Below are positions 42,429 to 54,120 of a stretch of 64,000 nucleotides of DNA, piece by piece. The notes under the pieces were generated by a model. That model was not told where the DNA came from, made no database searches, and saw only the letters and a list, made by a program, of their open reading frames with translations. The DNA is from Brachionus manjavacas (lineage: Eukaryota; Rotifera; Eurotatoria; Ploima; Brachionidae). How positions within the stretch are numbered: the stretch's first letter is position 1; every line of letters begins with the position of its first letter. The position numbers and the translations under genes are program-made. The stretch is from contig JAHQIY010000004.1 of assembly GCA_019054805.1 (NCBI GenBank), positions 8,502,501 to 8,566,500 on the forward strand, written 5' to 3'.

Positions 42429-44700
42429 TTGGGTTACGATTGCCAATTTAATTCATTAAATAGATCGACGCCAATGACTACAATCAGAAATGATCAAAGA
42501 AATCAATTTTCTGAAAATTCAAATAAAATAAATGAAGGGTCAGATGATTACGACTTGAAATATGTTTTCGGGTACTTAAATGGAGAAAAGATAGAATGTT
42601 TATTAGACACTAGAAGTATGAAAACGTTAATAAGTCAAAATATCTGGAGAAAACTAGAATGTAAAGAATTACAAAAAACAAAAGGTTCATTTACGACTGC
42701 GAATGGTCAACCGTTGAAAGTTATTGGATCTTACATGGCTTCTTTTAGAATTGGTATTAATGAAGTGACACTCGATGTTTTTGTGGCATTTGACTTACAA
42801 CATGATTGATTAATTGGTCTTGACTAAATGGGAAAAGTACAAGGAACAAGGGATGACTTAAAGAAATTTTTAGTTCTCTCGGTGGAGAAGAAGTAGTAAA
42901 AGACGGAAAAAACAAAGCAGTAAATCGAGTTGAATTTTCTAAAGAGGAACAAAAGAAGATTCATTTTTATTTGAAAACGAGGATTTATTTGCTAAATCAA
43001 TGAAAGAACTTGGTTGTTGTAATATTACGATGCATAAAATCAACACACAAGGTTTTGAAAGCTGCAACGTTAAAATTAAACAAAGAGAAATGCTTCTTTA
43101 TGAAAGATGAAGTAATATATTTGGGATATGTTATAATCCGAAACGGATTTATGCCCTGTGACGACAAGGTAAAAGGAATTAAGAATTTTAAGAAACCTAA
43201 ATCGGTCAAACAACTTCAGAATTTTCTCGGAATAACAGGTTTTTATCGGAAATTTATTGAAAATTATGCAAAAATAGCTCAACCTTTGTTTGCTTCATTT
43301 AAAAATAAAAAAAAGTTCAGCCCATACAGCCCATCATCAAGACCATTTCAACTAGTTACTATTTCAACTAGTGATATATTGGATCCATTTCCAGTAACGA
43401 AAAACGGTGCGAAATACGTAATAGTCTTCATTTGTCACTTCACTAATTGCATTGAATTGTATAGCCGGGAATAACAAGAAAAATAATCCTGGAAAAACAT
43501 TAGAGGCAAGTGAAGCGGCAAAGTGACTTATGGACCCAGTTTGTCGACATGGTGTGCCAGAGAAGTTCTTGTCAGATCAAGGAAGGAATTTTGAGTCGAA
43601 CCTTTTTAAAGAAGTTTTAGAATTACTTGACGTTCATTAATTAAGAACTGCTCCTTACCATCCACAATGTGACTGACAAACGGAAAGATTTAATAGAACG
43701 TTGATTTCAATGATGAAAGTTTTTATAAATGAAAATCAGGACAACTGGGATATCCTTCTGAACAAAATGGCTTTCGCTTACAGAATGGCTGTACACATGA
43801 CAACAGGACAAACTCCATTTGAATTAGTTTACGAAAGGAAACCAAAGTTTCCTATTGATTTGGTTTTTCCAAGTGAAAATGGTTCTGTTGAAATAAACTA
43901 CTGTGACTATGTTAATGACCTAAAGGAAAGATTGATATCATTATATGGGGTCTTGTTAATTAAGTAAACAAATGTTCACATAATTTTGCAAATTAAGTGA
44001 ACATTAGATTACGTGAACAAATAAAAATAAAAATAAAAAGAGTGTGCACATAATTTCAAAATCAATAATAAGGTGAACAAATCTGTTCATCTTCAAATTA
44101 GTTATCAAAAATCAAAAGATTTTTGGCTTAGAGAACATAATTTTTGCACTTAATTTTTACAAACAACTGTATAACCGTAAAAAAACGAATTCAGCAATCA
44201 CCCGCTCGTCTCATTTAGGTTTACGTTTTGCGTGAACATATTGCGTTCTAAAAGAAAACAAAAACTTAATTACTAATACTATTTTCTTTTAGTTAATATA
44301 ATTAATTTATTTAAAAGAGCGACTCATAGGCATTAAATGTAAAAATAAAATTAAGATTTAAAATATTTACAAAAGAAAATAAGAATAAATAAATAAAAAA
44401 ATAATTAATTATTTTTTTTGTTCACCTTTATGTGACCACACATTTAACCTTTGTTCACCTATTTTCAAAATTATGTTTCTCACGTAATTATGTGAACTAG
44501 TGCGCACATAATTAACAAGACCGTATATGTTATAGTTAAGAAGCATTCTGGCATGAAGATCGATCGAATGAAAATAAACTATGATAGAAATGTAAAGCAG
44601 ATGAATTATAGCATTGTGATAAAGAATGGCTATTGAACTCGGAGAAAAAGAAAGGAAAGAATCATAAGCTGTCGAAATCTTGGAAAGGACCTAACTAACT
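42429..44700 (+). pseudogene. gypsy pol pseudogene with RT core and RNase H deleted
   Basis: Recognisable pieces: protease with LLDTRS at about residue 56 of the 42429 frame (the family active site is DTG or DSG, so the Gly is lost); the first residues of RT near 42990-43035; then directly the RT thumb (KLNKEKCFFMKDEVIYLGYV at about 43072-43131), so the YxDD core is missing. Next come the integrase core pieces (to 43474 and 43520-43967, including AYRMAVHMTTGQTPFELVY) and, beyond the MITE, the C-terminal tail (KLSKSWKGP near 44665-44690). It is non-functional. Confidence 0.85.
43948..44523. mobile_element. Non-autonomous DNA transposon (MITE) inside the gypsy pol
   Basis: 576 bp. Ends are inverted repeats: left GGGTCTTGTTAATTA, right TAATTAACAAGACCG, matching over 14 of 15 bases. 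It is flanked by TATATG at 43942-43947 and 44524-44529. Removing it and one TATATG puts the gypsy integrase frame back together without a shift, which confirms the borders. The subterminal regions carry many copies of GTGAACA/TTCAC. No coding capacity. The 6-bp duplication does not settle the superfamily. Confidence 0.85.
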
Positions 44701-44705
44701 GGACT

Positions 44706-45340
44706 CATTGTTTCGGAATTAGTTCTGTAAAGTTCAGCTTCTTGAAAGTTATTTTTATTCATGACATTGTAAATCAGAATTAAGCATGGAGTTGGAAAGA
44801 AAACGCAGCCTTGCATGATTCTTAAGCACACCTTGAAGCTCTATGATTGTCCTCTAATCAGAATTATTATGGTCCACAAGTTTTCTCTTCGAATGCTATC
44901 AAAGGCTTTCTAATAGTCAACGAATCTTATGAACAATGGACTGCTTCATTCCAGACTTCTTTGTATAATCTTTGTATTCTTCTTCGTTTCTTAGAGCAAA
45001 TCTGGTCTATGAATCCTCTTTTTCATCTAAACCCTACCTGTTATTCTCTAAGTAAACTATACAATGCCACTCTGGTTATACCCATAGTTTGGCTTGCTTG
45101 CTATTGGTAGCAGTGTTATACCTCTCCAATTGCAACAGAAGCTTGAATATAAGATATTTTGACCATTCTTCTTCACACCACATCTTGCTGAAAATGTTTG
45201 GGAATATTTCCACTGCCTTCTTTACGTCAGATTTCGACCGAAACACCGTCAATACCCGGGGCTTTCTTGTTCTTCAAATCCTTCTCCGCTTATACGTAAA
45301 AGTCGCTGGACTCCTCTCAAACCAGCGACTTTTACGTATA
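44706..45340 (-). pseudogene. RTE-like LINE reverse-transcriptase fragment
   Basis: On the minus strand, in order: KNKKAPGIDGVSVEI (RT finger block) at about 45230-45275, a degenerate GFRxxR-like region, the motif A block VDY(stop)KAFDSIRRENLWT at about 44880-44922, then MQGCVFFPT (motif B) near 44790-44817. KAPG-x-DG with this spacing is typical of RTE-clade LINEs. Stops and shifts are scattered. The fragment abuts the gypsy relic on its left and ends on its right in a perfect hairpin. Confidence 0.75.
45291..45340. repeat. Perfect 19-bp inverted repeat at the LINE 5' end
   Basis: Arms 45291-45309 and 45322-45340 are exact reverse complements around a 12-base loop. One arm continues the LINE coding sequence, so the other looks like a snap-back copy made at its truncated 5' end. 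Confidence 0.95.
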
Positions 45341-46378
45341 CCTAGCATCTAATCCGTATTTGCCCATGAGGCTTGATAACAAAATAAAATTTTCTGCTGT
45401 AGTGTATTAATATAATTTACAAAAAAAAATTATTTTCGTTTTTGTAAAATTCTTAAAAATTTAAGAAATTTTAAAAAATTGAAAAATGTCAAACATTATA
45501 AAAATTTTAAAAGAAAAATTTTAAAAAATAGTTTTTATTATTTTAATGTAATAAATATGAACTTTTCATACAGTTTTAATTCTTTTGAAAGAGATTAGAT
45601 TTTTTATCATTTCTCTCTGTTTTTTTTTGCTAAATTCAACCAAATCCAAATCGGAATCTTTAAAAACAATTCGAAAAATATATTTTTCATAGCAATGATA
45701 TCCCTCCGCCTTAAGATTATACCGCTAATTTCTTGAGTAGATAAAAAACTAAATAAAGACCGAGATAAAAGTCTAGGAAAGGAATTGCGAATAAAAATGT
45801 CAAATTTATAAAAAACAAAGCTATTAAAATACAAATTTTCATACAAATTACTTTAAAAAAAAATTAACACTTTTTTTTAAGTTTTTATTAGAAAATTTTT
45901 TGCATATTTGACATTTTTCTATCTTCATTCTGACAGAATTTATGGAAATTTTTAAGAATTTCAAACTAAATGCGGAACATCACCAAAGAATAAAATAAAT
46001 TTTTTTTTCCAAACTCAAAATTCATTTCATATATTTAAATAATTAGTTAATAAATTTTTTAAATATTTTTTTGAATATTAAAAAAGTTCAAAATTTATTC
46101 TTTTAAATCTTGATTATTAATTTTGAATTTGTGAAAAATTTTTTAAAAATATGATAAGTTTATTTTATTGAAGCTTGGAAATGATTTAAAGAATTTTAGA
46201 TATACGCAATCAAAGTTCGCGAAAGCATCCTTACCTTTACAATCTAATTTTCTCAAGAAAATTATATATTTCATTATGTTCAAAGTTTGAAGTATCGAAT
46301 TTAAACAACTTGAACATGCGAGAGTAAAATAAATCAGAAATTATTAAGTTGTTGATTTTAGTAAGCTACAGTCGTCAG
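45341..46378. other. AT-rich intergenic
   Basis: No supported gene. A frame at about 46196-46290 preceded by TTTTAG could be another upstream exon of the plus-strand gene that follows, but its phase does not fit cleanly. Confidence 0.4.
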
Positions 46379-47365
46379 GATGTAGTCAAAGTAGCGAAAA
46401 ATAAATGGATTAAAAATCTGAATTTTTCCGGTGCTGAAAGGTAGAATTCATTTTTGATTTTAAATATTTTTCTAATAATCTGAATGCAAACTACATTTTA
46501 AGATTATTCATTTTAAGGCAAAATTTACCAATTGTTAATTGTAACCCGAATTAATTCACCATGAGTCATTATTAAAAATGTTCAGTTTTATGAATAATAG
46601 TAAGCCATAATTTACAAACTAGAAATATTTTACCATATATATTGCTTAAGAATTTAGGCCGTTTTTCCTGTTTTTCAATTGATGAATTTTTTTTAAGCTT
46701 AAAAAGCTTAACTATACAGCTTTTTTATCATTTTTTGATTGAAAAAAAAATCTTAAAAAATAAATTCCTTTTTCAAAAACGCTTCCAAAATTGAACCAGC
46801 TGACCTTTACCAGATAGGATATTTAGAGCTTGCCATTCGCACTGGATATGAAGATCGATTGTTTTCGTCAAGCGAAATGGTTAAGGTTTGATCAAGTGTA
46901 ACTTTTCCGGTATGTGTATGAAAAATAGATGAACATTTAATTTATTATGCAACTCAAGATACCATGGTACAAATAAGTCACGCACTATTAATTTTTTTAC
47001 TTTTTTTTCGATGATAAGTAAAGGATTGAGTTAATTTTGAAATTCTCTGAATAACTTATTTTATTTTTTTTTGTTTTTCGAATAAATTTTTAAATCTTAT
47101 ATAATTTATTTTTTATTTGCTCGACCATGGCTTACTACCATTCATAAAACCCATTCTTTCTTAAACTAAAACTTGGTCTATTAAGTCAATACTAATTTAA
47201 TAAAATAGGTTTTGTGATATTCAGTACAAAATGATATAAAGAACAGAAAAAAGTGTAATAAAAATAAATAACTTTTTTTCCAGGAGTTTAAAAATTAGTT
47301 ATGTGGATGCAGCATGGAGCAACATTCAAAGTTACATCAAATATCTAGGTATGCTAAAGAAATAA
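46379..47365 (+). CDS. Possible exons of an unresolved small gene
   Basis: Three coding-like blocks on the plus strand, each beside splice-like signals: 46379-46440 (DVVKVAKNKWIKNLNFSGAE), about 46790-46885 (ADLYQIGYLELAIRTGYEDR) and 47284-47365 (SLKISYVDAAWSNIQSYIKY, ending at TAA). Amino-acid composition is unlike the random Asn/Lys/Phe/Ile frames around them. However, the phases of the visible donors and acceptors do not join all three, so at least one exon border is wrong or an exon is missing. I do not recognise the protein. The intron before the last block resembles LINE-derived sequence near 55.1 kb. Confidence 0.3.
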
Positions 47366-47696
47366 AAAACTTTATTAACTTTTATTTTTATTCAAATTAA
47401 GGTCAGATATTATTTAATTAAAAAATTATCTAAAATTTCTTCCAACTGTCCTACGAAAAATGCTTAATTTGAAAACAAATTAGTTTACTTAATCATTTTT
47501 TTACAAATAAAGAATAATTCTTTTAATTTTAATTTAAAAAATAAAATCTTCACATAAATTGAATTGCATTTTATTTGTTTAAATATAATAATAACTATTT
47601 TGAATAAGACTTTATCTCAAAGAATAAATTTTGATATTGTTGTTCGATAAAATTACTGCTAAAAATTTTCCATTGCCTCGCAAAACAAAACAAAAA

Positions 47697-49283
47697 TTAG
47701 CTAAAAAATTTGTGAAAAATAAAATAAAAAAAAAACAACAAAAACAAATTTAATAATTTAATAACATGAAAATTTGCCACCGACTTAACAACAGTTAAAT
47801 TATTTGAAATAGACAAATCGGCTTTTGTTTCCAATTCGTAGACTAAATCACCATTGTAAGTGAAATTCTCAAAAGAGCTATTAAATGGAAATGTTCTTGA
47901 CCAGAACAGGCCGTTCATGTGGCTCGGCGTGGTCAAAAAATTGCTCGAAAAGCACTCAAATTCTTTTTGAGCCTTACATAACTTGTGCACAAAGTCCACA
48001 TTGTTGGTCGAGTAGCCGCCACAGTCGTACTGGCTTAGATGCGCCACAGTTCCATCATCTGCCGCACACACGCCACTCAACTCGACCAGCCTACTTGCCC
48101 TGCTTATTTCGCATGCACACTTCATCAAAAAGCTGTCATTTTCCTCATTCAAAATTACCTTGGTCATTACTTTGTGTCTCGGCAGCATGGGCTCAGTGAA
48201 GCCTTTGAACAATTGGCGCAAAATGCACTCGCTTACACTTTGTACTAAATTCGAGCTCAGGTCAATTTCTTTCAAGTTGGCATAGGGTCTTTTGGCAAGC
48301 TTGGAGCAGAACGCTCGGCTCTCTATCCTCTCTATGCTGTTGTTACTTAGCAGCACTTTTTTTATCGGCTTTCGATTCGAGTATCTATCAAACGCATAGT
48401 TGTTTATAACTTTTATTTCTTGTCTCTGGGATGACAAATCTACCAACTCCAAATTTTCCAATGTGAAGAAGATGCGGCTCGGTATGTGTTTTAAACTGTT
48501 TTGTTTTAGGTTAAGAACAAGCAAGGACTTTAAATTGACAAACGAATTTTCAGCAATGGCACTGATCTCATTCGCTTCCAGATTTAAATATTCTAAATTG
48601 ACTAAATTTTGGAACGAATTGTCATTTAGTTGTTTTAGGCGATTTTTTTCTAATCTAAGCTCGATTAGACTCGAGGGAAGTAGATTTTTGTAGGTTTCCG
48701 AGTCGAGAAGACTCTCGACATAATTTTCCGCAAGACTTAGCCTGGTCAGATTGGTGTCGACAAAATTGGGCACATAAATAAGCCTGTTCTTGTCCAAATC
48801 AAGATTTTTCAGTCTGTGAAGCTTTTTGGCCAGACTGGTCAAGCGAATTGATTCCATTTGAGTTAAATAGTTGTCGCTCAGCACTAGCGTTTCAAGCGAG
48901 TTCTCGATTGGAATAAAAGTGTTAGAGTTCAGGTATCGCAGCTTGTTAGAGCTTAGATCTAGCTCTGCTAGTCTGAGGATGTCGCGGAAAGTGTCCGCGG
49001 ACAGTTTGTAGATGTTGTTGTGGCTTAGGTCTATTCTGAGCACGTTTAGGTCTGCGAAGCGGTCATCTGGCACCATTTGCAGCCCGTTGCCGCTGATGTC
49101 TATGACCATGTTGTCCAGATAGGTTTTGCCGATGCGCCGCTTCGGGAACATGGTCAGAAAGCCGTCGCGCGGACACCGTATTGTGTCTCTCGTACACAAA
49201 CAACCAAGAAATATACAGTCCGAGTAAAGCTCAACCTGGCTTAAGTATGCACACAAAACAAGGCTCATCCAAACAAAAAACAT
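47697..49283 (-). CDS. Secreted leucine-rich-repeat protein, paralogue 2
   Basis: Intronless, 528 residues. Signal peptide (about 1-19, FVWMSLVLCAYLSQVEL), an N-terminal cysteine cap (CIFLGCLCTRDTIRCP), then about 13 LRRs (e.g. LRIDLSHNNIYKLSADTF, LEYLNLEANEISAIAENSF). The shared block YAFDRYSNRKPIKKVLLSNN with RAFCSK marks the family. The C-terminal cap (CACEISRASRLVELSGVCAA to FEC, about 395-455) matches paralogue 3 closely. An Asn-rich stalk with several N-glycosylation sites and a very hydrophobic end (LLNLFLLFFFYFIF) suggest a GPI signal or membrane anchor. Role inferred: extracellular binding or adhesion at the cell surface. Its first half is richer in G and C than surrounding DNA. Confidence 0.88.
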   Translation of the reverse strand: MFFVWMSLVLCAYLSQVELYSDCIFLGCLCTRDTIRCPRDGFLTMFPKRRIGKTYLDNMVIDISGNGLQMVPDDRFADLNVLRIDLSHNNIYKLSADTFRDILRLAELDLSSNKLRYLNSNTFIPIENSLETLVLSDNYLTQMESIRLTSLAKKLHRLKNLDLDKNRLIYVPNFVDTNLTRLSLAENYVESLLDSETYKNLLPSSLIELRLEKNRLKQLNDNSFQNLVNLEYLNLEANEISAIAENSFVNLKSLLVLNLKQNSLKHIPSRIFFTLENLELVDLSSQRQEIKVINNYAFDRYSNRKPIKKVLLSNNSIERIESRAFCSKLAKRPYANLKEIDLSSNLVQSVSECILRQLFKGFTEPMLPRHKVMTKVILNEENDSFLMKCACEISRASRLVELSGVCAADDGTVAHLSQYDCGGYSTNNVDFVHKLCKAQKEFECFSSNFLTTPSHMNGLFWSRTFPFNSSFENFTYNGDLVYELETKADLSISNNLTVVKSVANFHVIKLLNLFLLFFFYFIFHKFFS

Positions 49284-51290
49284 TTCATTTAGAAAAAAAA
49301 TTTATTTTTCAAACAAAAGTAGACAACATTTTATTTTTTATTTTTTTTTAAATTAAATAATTTTTTTTTATTTTTTTCTTAACAATCATTCTAAAATAAT
49401 AAAAATAAAATTAGTCGAAATGCAAAAAAAAATATAACTTATTGAAAATTTACTATTTATTAGAATTTTGTTGGATTTTCAAAGTAGATTTAATCGAGCG
49501 AGTAGCTAATATCTGAATAGAATAATTTATGAATTAGACCCGAAATTTTTCAGACTAAAATTGTTCTATCTTATCATAAAAATTTCAGGAATGATTGCTC
49601 GGTCGAAATGGAGGAGCGACACAAGCACTGTTCCACAGCCGCCAAGCGGATAGGTGATTTTTTGTTCCTACTTTTTTTCAGGACTTGCACAAACAGAACA
49701 AGCAGCTTGAGCTCTCTTCTGAGTAGGATCGATTGAAAAAAGAGAATCAATCGAACTGTTTACATATTTGATAAAACATTTTTTTACTTATATCAGAGAT
49801 TTTGTTTTCATTTTGGTATCTCGAGTGCATTCTGGAATAAACAATGAAAATTAATAAGGAATTTTACCTAATCGAACTATAAAAATCGGCAATAAGCATA
49901 TGATTAATCAAAATATCATATCAATTAAATAAGTTTGTATAGATCCATTTAATTAGGAATCGCTCAAATATTTTGGTTACAAGCCATCAGCTCTAAATTA
50001 AATCGAAATTATACTCTTTTTGGAATAGTTGGGCTTACTTTATTGATGAAAATTGTTTATTTAACACATAAAAACGATTAACTGACGCCTTTGCAGCCTA
50101 AATCTTGCCTGTTTTATTCTTTAATTACATAATATGGAATTTTGTTTGTTTATCACTTAAATTTTTCTTAATCCATTAGTACATACCTAAAATTCCGCTT
50201 TTCTTGAAATGAAAAAAAAGTTCCAGTTAGATTTTTAAAATTAAAAATTCTTTTCTTTAATTCAAATTAAAATAAAACAATAATTTTCAAAATTCAAAGT
50301 TAATTATGGTGAATGAAAATTTTCAAAAAAAATTTAATTTTGAAAATTTTTGTATACCGCATTATTAGAGTTTAAAATTAGCTAATTTTCAAAGTTAAAA
50401 AATAAATTAAGCAAAAATTCTAAAAAATTAAAACTCGAAAGTTACATAAAAATTACATGTAATGACAATAACTCTTTCCATGCTTAAAAAATATATTTAA
50501 TATCTATTCAAATATCACTTGGGTAATCAAAATGAAAGAATAAATACGAAAAAATATGAAAATTTCCTTTCTCAAATTAAGTTATATAAACAGGTTAATC
50601 ACATGATCATTCTTTTTTATGAAATAATGACCAAAAATAATTTTTCAAATTTTTTGGCATCTCTATTTTTTATTAAGGATAGTTAAGGATTATTAAAAAA
50701 ATTATTAATTCTTTTAATTTAAGTAAAATTGCGACGTTAAAATTGACCCAAAATATTTTAAAATGTAAGAAGTTAAGATAAAAATTGAAAGACAATTATT
50801 AGTTAGATTTTTAAAATGTCTAGGTTTTTTTTTATATACCAGACATTGAAGCTAATTAAAAAAAAAAACTTATCTTATTCTTTTTGATTTTATAGATTTA
50901 TATTTTAAAATGAATTGTCTGAAAAACTATTAACGAAAGCTTTTAATCGAATTTGCAGAAATTTGATTAGAACATCAAGTGACTTCAGAATATGAGCACT
51001 TAAAAAATAATTTAATTAAACTTTTTACTAAATTTACTAAATAAAAATTATTTGAAAATTTTTTAAGAAAATAAAAATTTAATCTTCTTATAAAACTTGG
51101 TCGAGTTCTAAATGGCTTCTACTGAATCAATCAATCTCAATGAAAAACAAAGTATCGAAATTTTTTTTTTATAGCTATCAATAAGTATTCCTTTTGCTAA
51201 TTGATTTAAACTGCTACTTCGTTTCATCAAGTTTAACCGTTTTGTTTAAATAATATCTTGATGAATATTTTTCGATAAAGTTCTATTCTA

Positions 51291-51486
51291 TGTTTGTTGA
51301 GATTTATTTCCTTTTAATTAAAACTGATTTTGGATTTAGCATTTGGAATGTCAATTCAACTAAAAAACATTACCATACTTTGGAAAAATTAGTTGTAAAT
51401 TTAAATAGAAGTATTCTAAAATAACATCTGTTTAAAAGGCTTCTATTGCAAAATGTTTAAACAAAAATTAATCTCTTTTAAACTTT
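51291..51486. repeat. 196-bp direct repeat, copy 1
   Basis: Matches 52288-52483 along its whole length with scattered changes (TGTTTGTTGAGATTTA to CTCTTTTAAACTT; shared core TTTTGGATTTAGCATTTGGA). The copies are about 1 kb apart in the same orientation. No coding content and no terminal repeats, so it is either a local duplication or a small dispersed element. Confidence 0.85.
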
Positions 51487-52287
51487 GATCCGTGAGAATT
51501 CATTAATGGGTTTGAATTTAGACAAAATTTGAATAATTGTTAGATTATGTTTTATGCTAAATAAACATCCAAAGGCACAGGATTTTGTTATCCTGAGGCT
51601 TAGCAAACTAAAAGCGTAATATACGCGAAATTAAATTGAGACTTGGGAAAATAATTAAAAATAAGCTGAGTTTGGTTAGTATTTAATAAATTAACAGCAA
51701 GAGAAAGATGTTATCATATAAAAGGAGCCTAATCGAGACTTCATCGATATAATTTCTGGAGTTGTATAACTTTTGATTATTTTTGGAATGCTGTTTGTCT
51801 AGAATTGCAGTTGAATTATTAGAATCTTGAAAAATTATCTTATGTTTATTCTTAGCTTGAGGAAATTTAATTAAAACATCCTTAGAAAACAAAATGGATA
51901 TTTATTCAAAGAGATCGAGCTTTACTTTTAGAATTAAGAAACGTTTGATTCAAAAAAAATTTATATAGAATTTCGTGAATACACAATTCAATTTCATTCA
52001 AATAAAAATGAAATATGTTTAATATTAAAATGACTAAATATCATAAAATTATTGTTTATTTTCTTAAATTTTAAATAATGAGAAAACAAAAGCTTAGGAT
52101 TTTTTATTTTATCAGAGGAGTTCATATTAATTAATTTCGAATCCTAATAAAAAACCAAAACGAAATTTAATAAATTTTAAGCCTTGTCGTAGTTTTAAAA
52201 CTTTTAAAATTTAAGGAAAGATAATTTTCTTTTACTCAATTGAAATTATTTTAAAAAAAATATAAAAAGAGAAAAACTTAAATAATA

Positions 52288-52483
52288 TGTTTGTTGAGAT
52301 TTAATTTTTTTAAAATAAAACTGATTTTGGATTTAGCATTTGGAATGACAATTCAACTAAAAACATTACCATACTTTCAAAAAAGTTAGCTGCAAGTATA
52401 AATAGAAGTATTCTAAAATAACATCTGTTTAAAAAGCTTCAATTGCAAAATGTTTAAAACAAAAATTAATCTCTTTTAAACTT
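52288..52483. repeat. 196-bp direct repeat, copy 2
   Basis: Second copy of the segment at 51291-51486, roughly 85-90% identical by eye. Confidence 0.85.
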
Positions 52484-54087
52484 CTTTTTTTAGCGCAAAT
52501 TTATTTTCTTTTACTTAATTAAAATACAAATTCTTTATTAAAATCGTAATTTGTAGAAATACAACAATTTAACAAAAAAAACTTATTACATTTTGGTTAA
52601 TATTGTATTTTTTAGCTAAAATTTTCTTACTTCTTTCTCTATTTGAAATCAAGTTAAAAAGATTTGATAGGAAAAAAAATTAGATTTATAAATAATAAGT
52701 AAAGTAAATATAAATTAAATAAAAATGAAAAAAATAATAAAATGAAATTTTAATCTAAAATTTTATTCGAAATGAAAATGTGAAATCCTTAATTTTTAGT
52801 TAAATTTTTATTGAAAATTTACAAATTTGAAGAAAAAAGAATTAGAGTATTTTTTTTTCTAAGGACCATAAATCAAAAGCGTCATTGAATTTATTTTCCA
52901 GAATGTAAAATGTAAAAATTGCTTTTAAGCTATTGATTTATAACTGCATTTTTATATAGTCAAATATATCTTAATATGAAATTAATGATAGAATCATTGA
53001 TGTGAATTTTTTTTTGCCATCAGACTTTCAAAAAAAAATATTCTACCGCATTTACATTCAAAAAAATTTTAAATTATTCATGTTTTTGTTACATTGAATA
53101 AATCTTACAGTTGAGATTTATCGATTAACCAGTTTTGATTGATAAGATTAGCTGAGTTTGTGTCTAGGTATTAATATGCTTTACATTAGCTTCCAGATTT
53201 CAATAAAAAAATTGAAAAAATCTACCTTAAAACTTTTTAAAATCTAAAAAACTTTATCAGAGATTATTTAATATCTAATTGTGACATTTTTTCGAAAAAA
53301 AAAGTTGAAATACAGAAAGTTAATGCGGCTTTTTAATCCAAATTAAACCATTTGAATATCATTAGATCGCTAGAATTTTTCTTTAAAAGATGCTAAATTA
53401 AATCAATTTATTCTATTTTACAGAAATATTATCATTAATTATCATTGAATTAAAGTTATAAATAATGGCATTGATAAGTTTAAAATTATAAAAGAATATT
53501 CAATTTTTTTTTTTCTCTTTTATTAAATAAATCAGCTTTTTTAAATTTTTAAATTTTATAAATTTTAAGTTTTTTGAATATATTCAGAAAATAAATCTAT
53601 CTTTTTATCTTTTTTATTATAAAATTGTATCTTTTCTCTGCTACTTTAAAAAACTTTTATTTAAATAAAATTAAAAAATAGAAAAAACAATGATAATATG
53701 CTGAAACGGTTTACCTGTTGTTGAAATTCTCGTAGAGCTGAAATTCCCTAACCCTCATTATCTTTTTTTTGGTTAAAACTAAACTCTGGTGTTATGTAAA
53801 AACCAAGAAACGGATTTTTATTTTTTAATAATCTTTATTTAAAATTAAGAGTTATTCTAAAATAATATAAGTTTGAAATAGAATCTGTAGAGACATATTA
53901 AATTTTTGTAAAAAATATGAAAAATTGAAAAAACGAATTGATTTTAAATTTTAAATCTGCTTGGAAATCTCTTTACTGAAATAATTTTTTAATGCTATGC
54001 CAATTTGAGTTGTCGACAGACTAAGAGTTTATTTTCTTTTAATTTAAATTAATTTGTAAAAGTTTTGAATATTTCTTAGCTTTTACT

Positions 54088-54120
54088 AGTAACATTCTGT
54101 TATGATAACAGAATGTTACT
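54088..54120. repeat. Near-perfect 33-bp palindrome
   Basis: AGTAACATTCTGTTAT (54088-54103) is followed after a single G by its exact reverse complement. Such a 16-bp arm palindrome can extrude as a hairpin. No associated gene. Confidence 0.95.

Larger units (their letters stand above)
40949..44705 (+). mobile_element. Degenerate Ty3/gypsy LTR retrotransposon
   Basis: Order: LTR, primer-binding site, gag with a CCHC zinc knuckle, protease, a remnant of reverse transcriptase, integrase core, integrase C-terminal tail. Frames are broken by stops and shifts. Two internal deletions are evident: one near 43040 removes the RT catalytic core, and one near 43320 removes the RNase H and the front of the integrase. 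A MITE interrupts the integrase part at 43948-44523. The right end, with its LTR, is missing and an RTE-like LINE fragment lies there instead. Confidence 0.88.

Noticed and set aside
49588-49730. Two coiled-coil-like peptides across a 28-base GT...AG gap
   Set aside because: The gap is shorter than every intron supported here (48 nt and up) and joining the blocks breaks the frame; kept only as a note in the intergenic entry.
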